Assembly (NCBI GenBank): GCA_021464415.1
Contig: JAKCWG010000517.1
Span: 1 to 64,000, forward strand
Length of the DNA: 64,000 nt
From: Lonicera japonica
Lineage: Eukaryota > Streptophyta > Magnoliopsida > Dipsacales > Caprifoliaceae
Direction of reading: 5' to 3'
The position numbers and the translations under genes are program-made. Under the pieces are notes generated by a model. It saw nothing but the letters and a program-made list of their open reading frames with translations. It made no database searches and was not told the origin of the DNA. Shown here piece by piece: positions 22,901-35,000 of this stretch (position 1 is its first letter; every line of letters starts with the position of its first letter).

Positions 22901-24857
22901 TTTTTTTTCCAAAAAAGTTTATGCTTTCTGAGTAAAGCTTAAGACGTACCAACTACAAATACAATCTTTTTATTCTTACCAATCTAACCCCGAGGGGTTG
23001 GCTTAGCCGGCCGAATTTAGATGTGTGGTTTTAACACACGTAGTATAATCATTTGAGACTAGTCATTGCTCGTACGCATTTACGCAACTAGAGATACTTA
23101 CATTTAAAAGGATTTAGTTTGAAACTTAAAGAAATAATTTTTTCACAAAATTTAGTAAAGATGATATACGTATTGAATAGATTAAATTTACAAAATTTTA
23201 TCAAAAAATATAAAATAGAAGTAGGTGAAATAATTATCTAAAATTTTAATGGTCGAAAATTAACTTACGTATCAAATTTTTATTACACTTATTTTCGGTT
23301 TAAAATTTTTGATGAAATTTTGTGATGATGATCTTCTCATTGTAGATATCATTCCCGCCAAATTTCGTGAAAAAATATCCATCCAGATCTCGAAATAGAT
23401 CCCCTTGGACGAACTTAAATGGAAAGAATAATGGAGGAGATCCAAATCCATTCCTCTCGTCCTTGTTACAAGAAGATCTTGAGTCCAATCACATGAATGT
23501 AGTTATTGAACATGATGTGGTGCTCACTCTTGTGGTGATTGTTGACCACTTTAATAATGGGAATGTGTTCATTTTTTGTTGCAGTGGTTGCAGACTTATA
23601 CCATATATCAAAGAAATGTTGTATTATAGAAAAATTATTTCTTTGTATAAAAAAAGTTAGTGATGAACTACACACAATCATATACACAGGTTATTTTCAT
23701 GCACTCACAAATTTAAATATTAAAATATTATTTATTAAAATATTAAAATCGCTTAATAACTAGTAAGGTAATATAGGCAAATTATAATTTTTGTGCCATA
23801 AGCTACGAATTTTTTTTTTTCCTCTCTCTCTTTCCTATAGCCGTCAAAAAATGAAAATTCATGTTTAAATTTAAGATAGATTGAATAAATAAATCTAATA
23901 AAAGTAGAACTCTCTGGGCTTATGTTGACTTGTTTATCGTAGGGACCATACATTTGAAGAGTTGAGGTGAGTAGGTGACTCACATTTTTCACATGTGCAT
24001 ATTAATTTCAAACTAGTTAATGCCAGAAAAAATAAAATATCTTGTTTAAATTTTTTTTTAAAATATATTTTCCAATAAATAAAAATTAGAGATATAGTTT
24101 AAAATGTTTCAAAAGAAATAATGAAATTTTAATATAAAAAAGTGTACAGTTCCACATGATGTGTTAACAATTTAAGATATAACTTTACATTATTATTATA
24201 AATCAACAATTAATCTCGTTAGGAATATATTAATATTATCATTATTTATTTAATAATAATAAGAAGAAGAAGAAGAAGAAGAATAAGAAGAGATAATGGG
24301 TTATAAGGTATGGAGGTATCGCTTCGTCATATTTTATAACTCTAAGGACGAACTCATGTTTAATAAAAGAAAATACTACTAATTTTATAATTTAGTTTTA
24401 TAATAAGAATACTTTTTATAATATTAATTTATTTTAAGAAAAGTAATAAATATTAATGGACAAAAATACCTTACTATATCATTTATTCTAATTATACAAA
24501 AGACATATTATTCTCTCTTACATACACATAGTTTAGAGAGAGAAAACAGAGAACAAGAAAAAAGAGAAGTTGTTTCACCAATAATCTCACATCTTTCACC
24601 ACCACCACCACTGCCATCGATCGTATCGCCAAGAAGAGCGCCGTTCTCATCTTCATCTTCTTCTTTTTTTTTCTGGATGTGCAATTGTAAAACATATATA
24701 ACTTTTGACCGAACTGTTGGATTTGGCTGATTTTTTTGGATATGTTGTTCGGAAGACAAAGTTACTTAATTGTGTGAAAAATTAAGATGATCAGATGTCG
24801 TTTTGCTATCGAAATCGACCAATTTCAACAGCCCAGTTGGATTTGAAAAAAAAAATA

Positions 24858-26070
24858 GAGTATTTAACCCATTTGGAACCTTAACCATTGCATTTTTTCA
24901 TTGTGGAACTTAAACAATTTTTTGTTTCAAATTGGAATTTGAACTACGAAAAAGTGTCAATTTGAAACTTCCGTCAAGATCCGTTAAATAACTTAACGGA
25001 TGAGGTTCCAAATTGAAACTTCTTCAAAACTTTAGATTTCTCTCATTTTTCTTCCATACAACTTCGTCCATGTGAGTTTAGTTTGAGACTTAAATGAATG
25101 GTTTTTTTTCACGAAACTTCATGGAGATTGTTTTTACAATGAGTAGATTAATTTCAAAAAATTCATTAAAAAATTCAAATCGAGAGTTAATGAAATTCAG
25201 ACCGGAATTGCACTAAAATGTTATACATTATGTAAAAAGAATTGATATTTCGAAGGCTATTAACTATGTATATTATTTCTTTTATTATGAAACCATATTT
25301 TTCGGAATTGATCTTGCTTGGCCTTGTTTAGTTGTATGGTTATGAAATCTAGCTTGTTTAAGATGTTTTAATGTATGAATTGAAAATTTTCCAAGTGTGT
25401 TCGCCAATAATCAACAGTTCCTTGTAAATCTAAATGTATTTTTTTTTACAAGCATTAGAAGGATACACATGGTGGTTAGCTAAGGGGGGAAGGGGAAGAG
25501 AAACGGAGTTTTCGAGGCTCAAACCTAAGCATGGGGTGGAAAAACCCACCCATTTTTCCACTATGTTAGCACTCCATGCGTGTGAATCTTGTTTTATCTG
25601 TAAATTTAGTTCCCCGTAATGCTATATATTTACTAAAAATGGATAATTTCAATGTTAGGTTGGGATATATTCGAAAAAAAAATGATTTATTTTTACCTAA
25701 TATATAACATTTTAGTGCACTTCCGGTCTGAATTTCACTAACTTTCGGTTTGAATTTTTTAATGAATTTTTTGAAATTAATCTAATCATTGTAAAAACAA
25801 TCTCTACAAAGTTTCATTAAAAAAAATCATTCATTTAAGTCTCAAACTAAACTCCCATGGACGAAGTTGGATGGAAGAAAAATGAGAGAAAGCTAAAGTT
25901 TTGAAGAAGTTTCAATTTGGAACATCATCCATTAAGTTATTTAACGGATCTTGACGGAAGATCCAAATTAACACTTTTTTGTAATTCAAATTCTAATTTG
26001 AAACAAAAAATTGTTTAAGTTCCACATTGAAAAAATGTAATAATTAAGATTCCAAATGGATTAAATACTC
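24858..26070. mobile_element. Non-autonomous Mutator-like element, TIRs about 380 bp
   Basis: Left arm 24858-25240 and right arm 25685-26070 are long inverted copies: GAGTATTTAACCCATTTGGAA at one end and TCCAAATGGATTAAATACTC at the other, with matching words throughout. The 9-bp duplication AAAAAAATA flanks it (24849-24857 and 26071-26079). Copy B carries the uninterrupted site ('gatttgaaaaaaaaatatgat', near 33848). The 440-base centre encodes nothing recognisable. Confidence 0.88.
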
Positions 26071-26667
26071 AAAAAAATATGATCATAATTTTTGTTTTAA
26101 TTTTTTTTAACAAACCCTGGGTCAATCCATATATACATACATATAAATTAAGTGGACGTTGATCTCATCAATTTTATTATTCTCTATTTTGTAATAATGT
26201 TAAAATCATTACATGGTATTCAATAATGACAAATGTCATGCTTTTATTAAAATATAGCAATTTACTTTCTATAATAATATAATATATGAATGGAAGACTA
26301 CTGAGTGCCATTTTTCTCAACTAAAACTTGTATGTATTTTTTTTTCCTTTTTATTTTTTCCTTCTAAAGTGACGCACCACTTCACACCTTTCCCTTAGAT
26401 AATGTTTTGATTCAGTCTCTCATCCCTTCTTTTAATTTTAGTTGTAACACAGACAAGATTTAGAATTTATTTTAATAAAAATGAACTTTAGAAAAAGAAA
26501 TTGTTTAAAATATGTAATAATTTTTTATTTTCCAAATTAAAAGCCGACGATTGATTTTCATTTTCTTTTTGTGACTATTCTAATTTTACATAATCAACGG
26601 GTTAAAAAACTTATTTACTATTGAGAGATAATTAGGTAAGGTTTAATTTACGTCTATGTTAAAATTA

Positions 26668-27054
26668 GGGCGGTGTTATTTACACCCGTTGTTTCTGTCA
26701 CAAATACTCTCTAAAGGTAAATTTGTAATCACTAACACTACCTAAAACTCGCCTAATGAGAGGTGAATGTAGATGCACACACTCGCCCCATTTGAAGAGA
26801 GTTTGTTTGTAATAATTCGCCTAACATCAGATAATGGATGACTGTAGTATTTTTCAAATAAGGCTCACCTAATGAGAGGTGAGTGCACTTACATAAACTC
26901 GACTCACATGAGAAGAGTGTGTTACTAACCATTCATCTAACATCGGGCAATGGAAGGGAGTGTTTGTGACAAATAAAGTGGTGTTAAAATGTATTTTCAG
27001 TTCAATTTTAGATGGTGGTGTTTGTGACAAAAATGGTGACTATAAATAATAAAC

Positions 27055-27085
<31 letters not shown>
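26668..27085. mobile_element. Small TIR element ending in a 30-base C tract
   Basis: The left end GGGCGGTGTTATTTACACC and 'tttctgtcacaaa' are answered by inverted 'gtttgtgacaaaaatggtg' and 'aataataaacacccc' at the right. The flanks TTAAAATTA (26659-26667) and TTAAAATAA (27088-27096) suggest a 9-bp duplication with one mismatch. Copy B has no insertion here ('gtaaaaattaagaag', near 32812). The right terminus runs into 30 consecutive C residues (27056-27085). Inner direct repeats share 'cacctaatgagaggtga' words. Confidence 0.65.
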
Positions 27086-27410
27086 TTTTAAAATAAGAAG
27101 TTCTACTTTTGCTAATAAATTTTTTTTATGAGTTCATAATTCATCAATTCAACTTATGGATAAGATATTTTCATTGTAATTATAAAGTACGTAAAATTTG
27201 AATTATTTAAATATTAGTAACCATCTAACAAGTATGACCCTTTTTTTTCCTTTTTGGTATTTTATACGACGCATAATATAATGTAAACCATGCACTAGTG
27301 AAGAACTTTTGAATCTCTCACTACACCAAAAATGTGGGTCTATATTAATTGTGGGTGCCAAAAATGTGGGTCTCTCCAATAGAAATTGGATTCAAGCACA
27401 ATTTAATGAA

Positions 27411-28076
27411 GGGTTAGACTATTTACAACTTCCATTTATCTCACTAACACCCTCCATTTAATTTTAAATAGATCTACTTTTAAACACCCCCTTATATCTC
27501 ACAAACACCCCCCTCAATTAACATATTTACTCTAAGGTAAAAAAATTAACCTAGCAATTTATCCATGGGTAATAAATTAATCACACACTTTAAAACACCC
27601 CCTTATATCTCACTATCTCCCCACTTTGGCCGAATTTATTCCATTTACTCTCCCCACATCAGGAGAGTAAATAGCATATGTTCTCCCCACATGAAGAGAG
27701 TTTAACTTTAAAATTTTTTAGTGGGTTCAAAAGCCAGTCTCCCACTTTAGTCGAATTTATTCAATTTACTCTCTCCACATCAAGAGAGTAAATATCATAT
27801 GTTATTCCCACATCAAGAGAGTTTAAGATTAATTTATTACCCATGGATAAATTGATAAATTAATTTTTTTAGTTAAGGTTAATTATATTTTTAAAGTGTG
27901 TGATTAATTTTAGTTAAGGTTAATTATATTTTTAATTACATACTTTATATAAATTACTTAAGGTAAATAGGAAAGGTAAATATGAGGGTGTTAGTGACCA
28001 AAAAATTATATTTGGGAGGTGTTTGTGAGATGAGAGGTGTTAGTGAGATAAATGGTGGTCGTAAATAGTCTCACCC
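27411..28076. mobile_element. Non-autonomous Mutator-like element (666 bp)
   Basis: The ends are GGGTTAGACTATTTACAAC and the inverted GTAAATAGTCTCACCC, followed by inner complementary words ('atttatctcactaacacc' and 'ggtgttagtgagataaat'). The 9-bp duplication TTTAATGAA is perfect (27402-27410 and 28077-28085). Copy B keeps the empty site ('cacaattcaattaaagcagaag', near 33108). The middle contains 'ctctccccacatcaagagag' type inverted words. No protein is encoded. Confidence 0.87.
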
Positions 28077-28384
28077 TTTAATGAAAATAGAAGAAATAGA
28101 AGGTGAATGGGGCTAAGATTTAGGTTGTAGGTAGGTTCCTTCGGTAGCTCTGTACTATTCTAGTAGTACGTCTTCCTTTTAGGAAGACAAAAAGAGGGGG
28201 AGGGGCATTTTGGGAAGAGAAAAATCAATTTAAAAGGTATTCTTGATAAAGCATTAAGTGAACAGTATTTTTTTGCTAATCTTGTAATAAGTTTTGTTAC
28301 TTTATTATATAGTGAAATTTTAAAAATGGTGATGATAGATTTGTAATTTCAATACTTGGTCATGTTTTTTTATGTAATTGTCTT

Positions 28385-28922
28385 TAGGAGTCTGGAAAAT
28401 AACCGAAAAACCGAACTAAACCAGCCCGAATAGAACTAAAACTGCCGATTTTGTTAATTTGTTGTTCGTATCCGGTTTGCTGCTTAAAGAATCAATTACC
28501 ATCGGTTCGGTTCGCTGTTCTCAATCAAGAATATCGGCCAAAAACCGAACCAAACCAAGGTGTATAAATTACATGGAGGAACTCCTATATTTTCATTTAC
28601 ACAATACCCTTTTTTTATCTCCTCCTATTTTTCTTCGAGCAGCTGCCATTAGCCTTCATAATATCTCCATCCTCATTGTATCTAACGTTGTGATATGAAA
28701 TTAGAGTTTCCATAACAAGTTAAATGGGTTTTAAAATTAAAACTTTTCATCTTTAATCCTCCTATGTTAAAACCGAAACCGACATAACCTAGCTTACCCA
28801 AAACCGACCAGTTTTCTCCCATTTCGGTTATATCTTGGTTTATGATATTAACAAACCAATCTGCTAGGTTCGGTTGGCGGTTAAGCAGCATAGTTCGATT
28901 AACTAAATCGTGGACACCCCTA
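28385..28922. mobile_element. hAT-like non-autonomous element between copies A and B
   Basis: The termini are TAGGAGTCTGG and, inverted from the right, TAGGGGTGTCC. The flanks carry a perfect 8-bp duplication ATTGTCTT (28377-28384 and 28923-28930), the hAT size. The body is rich in AACCGAAC-type words in both orientations, common in plant hAT MITEs. At the corresponding B/C junction (about 34995) the site is uninterrupted. No transposase is seen. Confidence 0.82.
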
Positions 28923-29138
28923 ATTGTCTTGTTTATATATTTTTTCCCCTAAAAAGTTTTGCTTTTTAAGTAAAACCTAGACATACCAACTATAAATACA
29001 ATCTTTTTATTCTTATTAAACTAGTGATTAACTACATACATAAGTACGTAAACTACTAGAAGTGGCATAATGATCACAATATTGGATCAATCTCTTTAAA
29101 CTAGTGATGTAATTGTCGCTGGCATTGTCATCAGTTAG

Positions 29139-30012
29139 TGATGGGGTAAATAGTTTTACCATTGGCCTACAAAAATAAAAAATAATTTTAACATTGGCCT
29201 ATAAAAATAATATTCTCCACTTTCTTTTTTTATTCCACACTTTTCTTTAAATAATTATCACACTCTATTATATTCCACACTTTCCTTTAGATAATTATTT
29301 AATTTCCTTTAAATAATTATCACACTCCATTATATTCCACACTTTTCTTTAGATAATTATTTAATTTCCTTTAAATAATTATCCTCCACAAAAAATTTAC
29401 ATTTTTGACATTCCCCATTTACCTATAAATACCTCCCACCATTCATTCATTCAACACAACAAAAACATATCTTCTTTTTCTCTTAAGATCCATATATCTC
29501 CTCCAAGAGATATAAAGCCATTGGCAATACAAATATAAGCCAATTCAAGAAAAAATAGAAGAGTCATATACTCTCTATTTTCATACCCCAAAAAATAGAA
29601 GGGTCTTATACCCTCTATTTTCACACAAAAAAAAAATTGAAGAGTCATATACTCTCTATTTTCATACCAAAAAAAAAAAAATACCAACAACCCTTATACA
29701 CTTTTTCTCCTACACAGTTTATTATTTATTCTGTTGAAATATTTGTAATCCTAATTCTATACTTATAAATAGAATTAAGGAAATTATAGAGAGAGAGAGA
29801 AGTTGGTAGCTTGTATTATCTTCCAAATTGATCGTCTTTGAGCTAATACAAAGCAAGCACACACAAAAGGAGGACGTACCACTGGAATAGCATAAGTGCT
29901 ACCGGGGGAAGCTACCTTAATAAAAAATGCCTCGTGTTCATTTATTTTATTTATTCACCGATATTCGCTAATCGATTGGTTAATTATCTATTTCTAGATT
30001 TTGACACCATCA
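29139..30012 (+). mobile_element. Solo LTR (874 bp) with GTTAG target duplication
   Basis: The element begins TGATGG and ends CCATCA, perfect inverted termini of TG..CA type. It is flanked by GTTAG (29134-29138 and 30013-30017). Copy C of the duplication retains the empty site ('ggcattgtagttagttagtattcc', near 35388). A TATA-like word (CCTATAAATACC, near 29423) and an imperfect triplet of 'agagtcatatactctctattttca' units lie inside. No internal retroelement body remains, so it is best read as a recombined solo LTR. Near its end is 'tagcataagtgctaccggggg', shared with other LTR pieces at 30730 and 51515. Confidence 0.82.
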
Positions 30013-30222
30013 GTTAGTATTCCATTTGTCATTGTAACGAAAGGATCTTGAGTTCGGTCACATGAATGTAATTATCGAACTTGTTGTTGTGCTCACTCTT
30101 ATGGTAAATGTTTCACCATTTGTGTGTTCATTCTCTGTTACGGTGGTCGCAGACTTACACTATATATCAAAGAAATGTTGTATTGTAGAAAAAATATTTA
30201 TTTGTATATAAAAAAAAGATCT

Positions 30223-30870
30223 TGTATGGGCCAAGAATGTTGGGCTAGGTCCAAGGAGAAAAGAAATATCGGTATATAGCCAAAAAAGGGCCTAAGACCT
30301 TAAATTGAGTATGGTGACTTCTGCCGAGTAGAGCTTGATAGACAGAAATTGTGAGAATGCTGATATGGTCACTCTTGCTAATGAGGACAGGACACCTATA
30401 CTGACGGGCACAATTAGTGCTACTTGTCGATATAGGTGTCAAAGCCAATAATCAGGAGGTACCTATAAAGTGCAAAGTTAGTTATGAATAAGGAACTATC
30501 CCCACTTGAAAAATGCTATATTGATGTCCAAATTATACCCTTAATAGTCTTTTTACTGTTACCTTAATGAGCATTTTGACTATAATTTTATACGCATAAA
30601 TAGAAAGGGATAAGGGGGTCGATTTATGAGCATTAACTCTAAGATAACTATTAAGAGAGGAAGCAGTGAATTGTAGTTTCCCTAGCCTTTGAGCTAATTG
30701 AGAACACACAAGAAATGACATACTACCGAATTAGCATAAGCGCTACCGGAGGAACCTAACCCACAAACAAATCTAGTCTTCTTTACTTTAAAAGTTTATT
30801 TAACCAACTATACAATTTTACCAACTATACAATCTAGTTACCAGAATCAACCGTTTAGATTTGATTCCAT
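30223..30870 (+). mobile_element. LTR-like insertion related to the solo LTR
   Basis: Copies A and C lack this stretch between the '...aaatgttgtatt' block and the 'aataactacaaaggtaat' block. It shares 'tagcataagcgctaccggaggaa' and an ending 'tttagatttgattccatc' with the 874-bp solo LTR. Neither end nor a target duplication could be fixed, so this is a probable diverged or truncated LTR. Confidence 0.45.
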
Positions 30871-30888
30871 CTTTAGTGGACTTGGTCG

Positions 30889-31450
30889 AATTTTCATCAC
30901 CCGTAAATAACTACAAAGGTAATATAGGCAAATTATAAATTTTTTTGTGCCGTGACCAAATATGATGTCATTGTTGTTTTATAGGATATATTAATTAATT
31001 TACTTGAAATAAAATATTTGAAATTTAAATTCAAGACAATTTAAGTGGTAAATAGTGTTTCTAGTTAAAGAAAAAATCTATGGTTAACATTTTAGATAAA
31101 TGTTTAATTTTAATATATTTAAAAATAGAATAGAATTACAAGGGGTGCTGGCATAGTAAAAAAATAGTGAATTTTCATCACCCATAAATAACTACAAAGG
31201 TAGTATAGGCAAATTATTATTTTTTTGTGCCGTAACCAAATATGATGTCATTGCTGTTTTATAGGATAGATTAATTAATTTACTTGAAATAAAATATTTG
31301 AAATTTAAATTCAAGACAATTTAAGTGGTAAATAGTTCTTCTAGTTAAAGAAAAAATATATGGTTGACATTTTAGATAAATGTTTAATTTTGATATATTT
31401 AAAAATATAATATAATTACAAGGGGTGCTAGCATAGTAAAAAAAAGAATG
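30889..31450. repeat. Direct tandem duplication, period 281 bp
   Basis: The word AATTTTCATCACCC at 30889 recurs at 31170, and the 281 bases that follow match closely in both copies, from 'taaataactacaaaggta' to 'acaaggggtgct-gcatagtaaaa'. Copy C has a single equivalent near 35618. It is non-coding. Confidence 0.85.
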
Positions 31451-33260
31451 AATTTCTCGACCACATGTCTAAATTCAAGCTAAGAAAATCTCATTTTTCT
31501 TCACTTTCCTTCCCATAGTCAACCACCTATCTATCTAATGCTCTAAAGTACGGAGATTTCAGTTAGGGTCGGAGTATTGCTATCGGATACATATCATGCA
31601 TGGATATGCGATAAGATATGTATCCGAGTATCCAACATTATTTATTTTTTAAAATTTTGGATATTTGCGAGATACGACAATGATACTTACAGGATACGGC
31701 GGGGTAAGTTTTGTAAATTTTTTTTATTGGAGTCGCCTTAAAAATAACAAATAATTCTTTTAATATAAAAACCTCTAAAAGAAACTTAAAATTTTTCTTT
31801 AAACTCAGTGAATAAGTCAACCCTTTTATTAAAAGATAAAACAATTGATCAAAACACTTTGTCCTTCATCTACAATTACCGTTGTTCAGTCTCTATCATT
31901 CTTCTGATATTCAAGTTAGAATATTATATCTACTTTTAAGTTATTATGTAATTAAATTGCTAAGTTGTTTGTTTTAGTTTTATGAATATTAATAATATTG
32001 TTCATAAATTTATAAATTTCTTATAACTAAATAATTAAGTATATATATTATAATTATTTTTGATTATTCGTATCTAAGATATACCGTATTTTATATTTTT
32101 TTAATTTTATCGTATTATCATATTAATGTAATGTCATATTCGATACTCGTATATATATCCGCGCTTTATAAATCTAATGCTTATATATATAAAAAATAGA
32201 ATATGATATTTTAATTTAAAACAGATTGAATAAATATAACAAAAGTAGAACACCGTCGGGCTCATGTTAACCTGTTTATCATGGGGCCCATATGTTTAAA
32301 CAGTTAAGGTGGGTAGGTGACTCACATTTTTGGCAAGGGCATATTAATTTCAAATTAGTTAATGCCAAAAAAATAAAACTTGTTTTAAATTTTTAAAACA
32401 AAATCCAATAAATAAAAATTAGAGATATAGTTTGAAATGTTTCAAAAAAAACAATGAAATTTTAATATAAAATGGAATGAGTACTAATTGCCATTTTTCT
32501 CAACCAAAACTTATATGCATTTCTTTTCATTTTCTCAACCAAAACTTAGAGAATGTTTTGATTCAATCTTTCATCCCTTCGTTTAGTTTTAGTTGAAACA
32601 TAGAAAATATTTAGAATTTCTTTTAATAAAAATGAACTTAATTTAGAAAAAGAAATTGTTTAAAATATGCAATAATTTTTTATTTTCCAAATTAAAAGCA
32701 ACTATTGATTTTTATTTTCTTCTTGTAACTATTCTAATTTTTTTAATCAACGGGTTAAAAAACTTATTTACTATTGAAAGATTATTGGGTAAAGTTCAAT
32801 TTACGCCCATGTAAAAATTAAGAAGTACTACTTTCACTAATAACCTTTTTTTAGATCATAATTCATCAATTCAACATGATAGGAAATTTTTATTGTATTT
32901 ATGAAATTTAAAATTTAAAATTATTTTAAAAATTAGTAACCATCTAATCACTATGACCCTTTTTTTTCTTTTTGTTATTTTATACAACACATAATATGAT
33001 GTAAAGCATGCTCTAGTGAGGAACTTTTGAATCTCTTATTTATTTATCTCTATTAATTGTGGGTGCTAAAAATTTGGGTTCCCCAATAGAAATTGGATTC
33101 AAGCACAATTCAATTAAAGCAGAAGAAATAGAAGGTGAACGAGGCTACGATTTAGGTTGTAGGTAGGTTTAATCGGTAGGTCTTGTACTATTTTAGTAGT
33201 AGGTCATTTTTTTTTGTTTGTTTATATATTAACTAAAAGATAAAAAAATTGAAAAAACAA
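31451..33260. other. Copy B of the duplication, no gene seen
   Basis: No coding content is visible. Several words match copies A and C ('aggtgggtaggtgactcaca', 'aatcaacgggttaaaaaact'). The stretch 31555-32170 (around 'gatacatatcatgcatggatatgcg') has no visible counterpart in A and is unassigned. Confidence 0.5.
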
Positions 33261-33984
33261 TAAAAGTAAGATATAATGAGTTATAAGATCTCACTTCGTA
33301 ATATTTTATAACTTTAAGGAGGGACTCATGTTTAATAAAGAGAAGTAAACTAATTTTATAATTTGGTTTTATAATAAGGACACTTTTCATAATATTAATT
33401 TATTTTAAGAAAAATGATAAATGTTAATGGACAAAAATACTCTACTATATCATTTATTGTAATTATACAAAAGACATATTATTCTCTCTTTTACATACAC
33501 ATAGTTTAAATATAGAAAATAGAGAACAAGGGAAAGGGAGAAAAGAATCGCAAGAGAGGAAAGAACGAGGCCGACGACGAGAAGTTATCTTACCAATAAT
33601 TTCACCTCTTCCACCACCACCACCTGTCTCTCCGATCGTATCGCCGAGAGGAGCGCTGTTCTCATCATCTTCTTATTTTTTCTAGATGTGCAATCGTAAA
33701 ACATATATAACTTTTTATCGAACCGTTGGATTTTGTTGATTTTTGAATATGTTGTTCGGAAGACAAAGTTACTTCTATTACACAAAAAATCAAGACGATC
33801 AAAAGTGTTTTGCTATCGAAATCGACCAATTTCGACAACCCAACGGGATTTGAAAAAAAAATATGATTGTAACTCTCTTTTTTTTATGAACCCTACATCG
33901 ATCCATATATATATATACATATAAATAAATTGAATAGATGTTAATCTCGTCAATTTTGTTGTTCTTTGTTTTGTAATAGTGCTA

Positions 33985-34170
33985 AAATCATTTTTAACAC
34001 CTTCTGAATACTGTCCAGGTGGTGCTAAATGCATTTAACACCTTCTGATTGCGGTACTAAATACATTTAGCACATTCTGGTTGCTATCCAGGTGGTGCTA
34101 ATTTAGCACCATTCTGGTTGTTGTCCAGAAGGTGCTAAATGCATTTAGTACATTGTGGTTACTGTTAGTG
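33985..34170. repeat. Short tandem repeat with palindromic units
   Basis: Units of about 45-50 bases carry 'ggtgctaaatgcatttaacacc', 'ttctggttg' and 'tccaggtggtgcta' type words. GGTGCTAAATGCATTTAGCACC-like cores are near-perfect palindromes round ATGCAT. Four units can be read. The function is unknown; it could be subterminal DNA of a transposon. Confidence 0.65.
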
Positions 34171-34570
34171 TCATAATGAGACGTGAGATATTATAAGGAA
34201 GGAGTATTAGTGTCTTTTTTATATAGTGTCCCTAATTTACACGGCTAATTTTTAAGTGTCCTTTATAATTATATTATTATTAAAATGAACACTTATACCT
34301 AATTGCCTATAAAAGTAAACTATCAATATTCTCTCTCTAAAATTTTTTACTTTAAAATCTGGACTTTTGTAATGAACTTTCCCTAATCTATTTATAGTCA
34401 TAAAATTAGGATTATACGTACTCCATTATGGTAAATAGTAAAAAACTGAGTACCACTCTAATTTTGGGAAGAGAAAAAAGGAGGGGGCGCATTTTGGGAA
34501 GAGAAAAATCAATTAAAAGGGTATTCTTGGAAAAGTATTAAATGAGCAGTAACTTTTGCTAGTTTTGTAA

Positions 34571-34958
34571 GAGCATTTCCAATAGGCTCTTCAAATGGCT
34601 AAACTGCAAATTTATTGAAAAATCATGTCAACAAAATTCATTTTAATAGAAGTAGCAAAATGAAATCTCCAATTTGAAGAGTCTTTCTCACTCTTCAAAT
34701 ATGAAGAGTGATTAAAGAGCTCTTCAAACATACTTTTTAATATTTTATTAATGAAATTTTGTACTAATTTAAAATGACATTGTTATAGGAAACTTGTATG
34801 TACATTAATTAAGAAATTAAAAATTAAAATAATAATATATTTGAAGAGGCTCTTGGAGATCATTGAAAACATTCTTTAAGATGGCTCTTTAAAGTGCCAC
34901 ATAGGTCAACAAAATTATTTTTGTAGAGTCATTTTTGAAGAAGTTATTGGAGATACTC
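34571..34958. mobile_element. PIF/Harbinger-type MITE
   Basis: The terminal inverted repeats are GAGCATTTCCAATAGGCTC and (inverted) TTATTGGAGATACTC. They are flanked by the 3-bp duplication TAA (34568-34570 and 34959-34961). It lies near the end of duplication copy B, in DNA that is continuous in copy A ('cttgtaataagttttgttac', near 28285). Confidence 0.8.
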
Positions 34959-35000
34959 TAATAATTTGTGTTATTTGGTCATGCTATTTTTGTGATTGTC

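Larger units (their letters stand above)
22893..28384. repeat. Segmental duplication, copy A
   Basis: Copy A opens with 'ccaaaaaagttta...gagtaaa...ccaactacaaatacaatc' (22903-22970), which recurs at about 28945 and 35030. Its successive blocks (for example 'gatcttgag...cacatgaatgta' near 23476, 'gagttgaggtgagtaggtgactcaca' near 23958, 'tttaataaaaatgaactt' near 26470) recur in copies B and C. It ends 'ttggtcatgttttt...gtaattgtc'. It has no gene. It contains three private Mutator-like insertions, each absent from B. Confidence 0.8.
28931..35000. repeat. Segmental duplication, copy B
   Basis: It begins with the 'aaaaagttttgctttttaagtaaaa...ccaactataaatacaatc' block and runs through the same blocks as copy A, ending 'ttatttggtcatgctatt...gattgtc' before copy C. 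It carries a private solo LTR, a further LTR-like insert, an internal tandem duplication and a Harbinger MITE. One block (B 33270-33995; A 24285-24845 plus 26076-26215) lies after the 'aaaaatgaact...aatcaacgggtt' block in B but before it in A, so the copies differ by a rearrangement as well as by insertions. No gene. Confidence 0.8.

Noticed and set aside
29451..29690. 79-residue repetitive frame on the minus strand
   Set aside because: It is produced by the imperfect triplet repeat in the solo LTR and has no family features.
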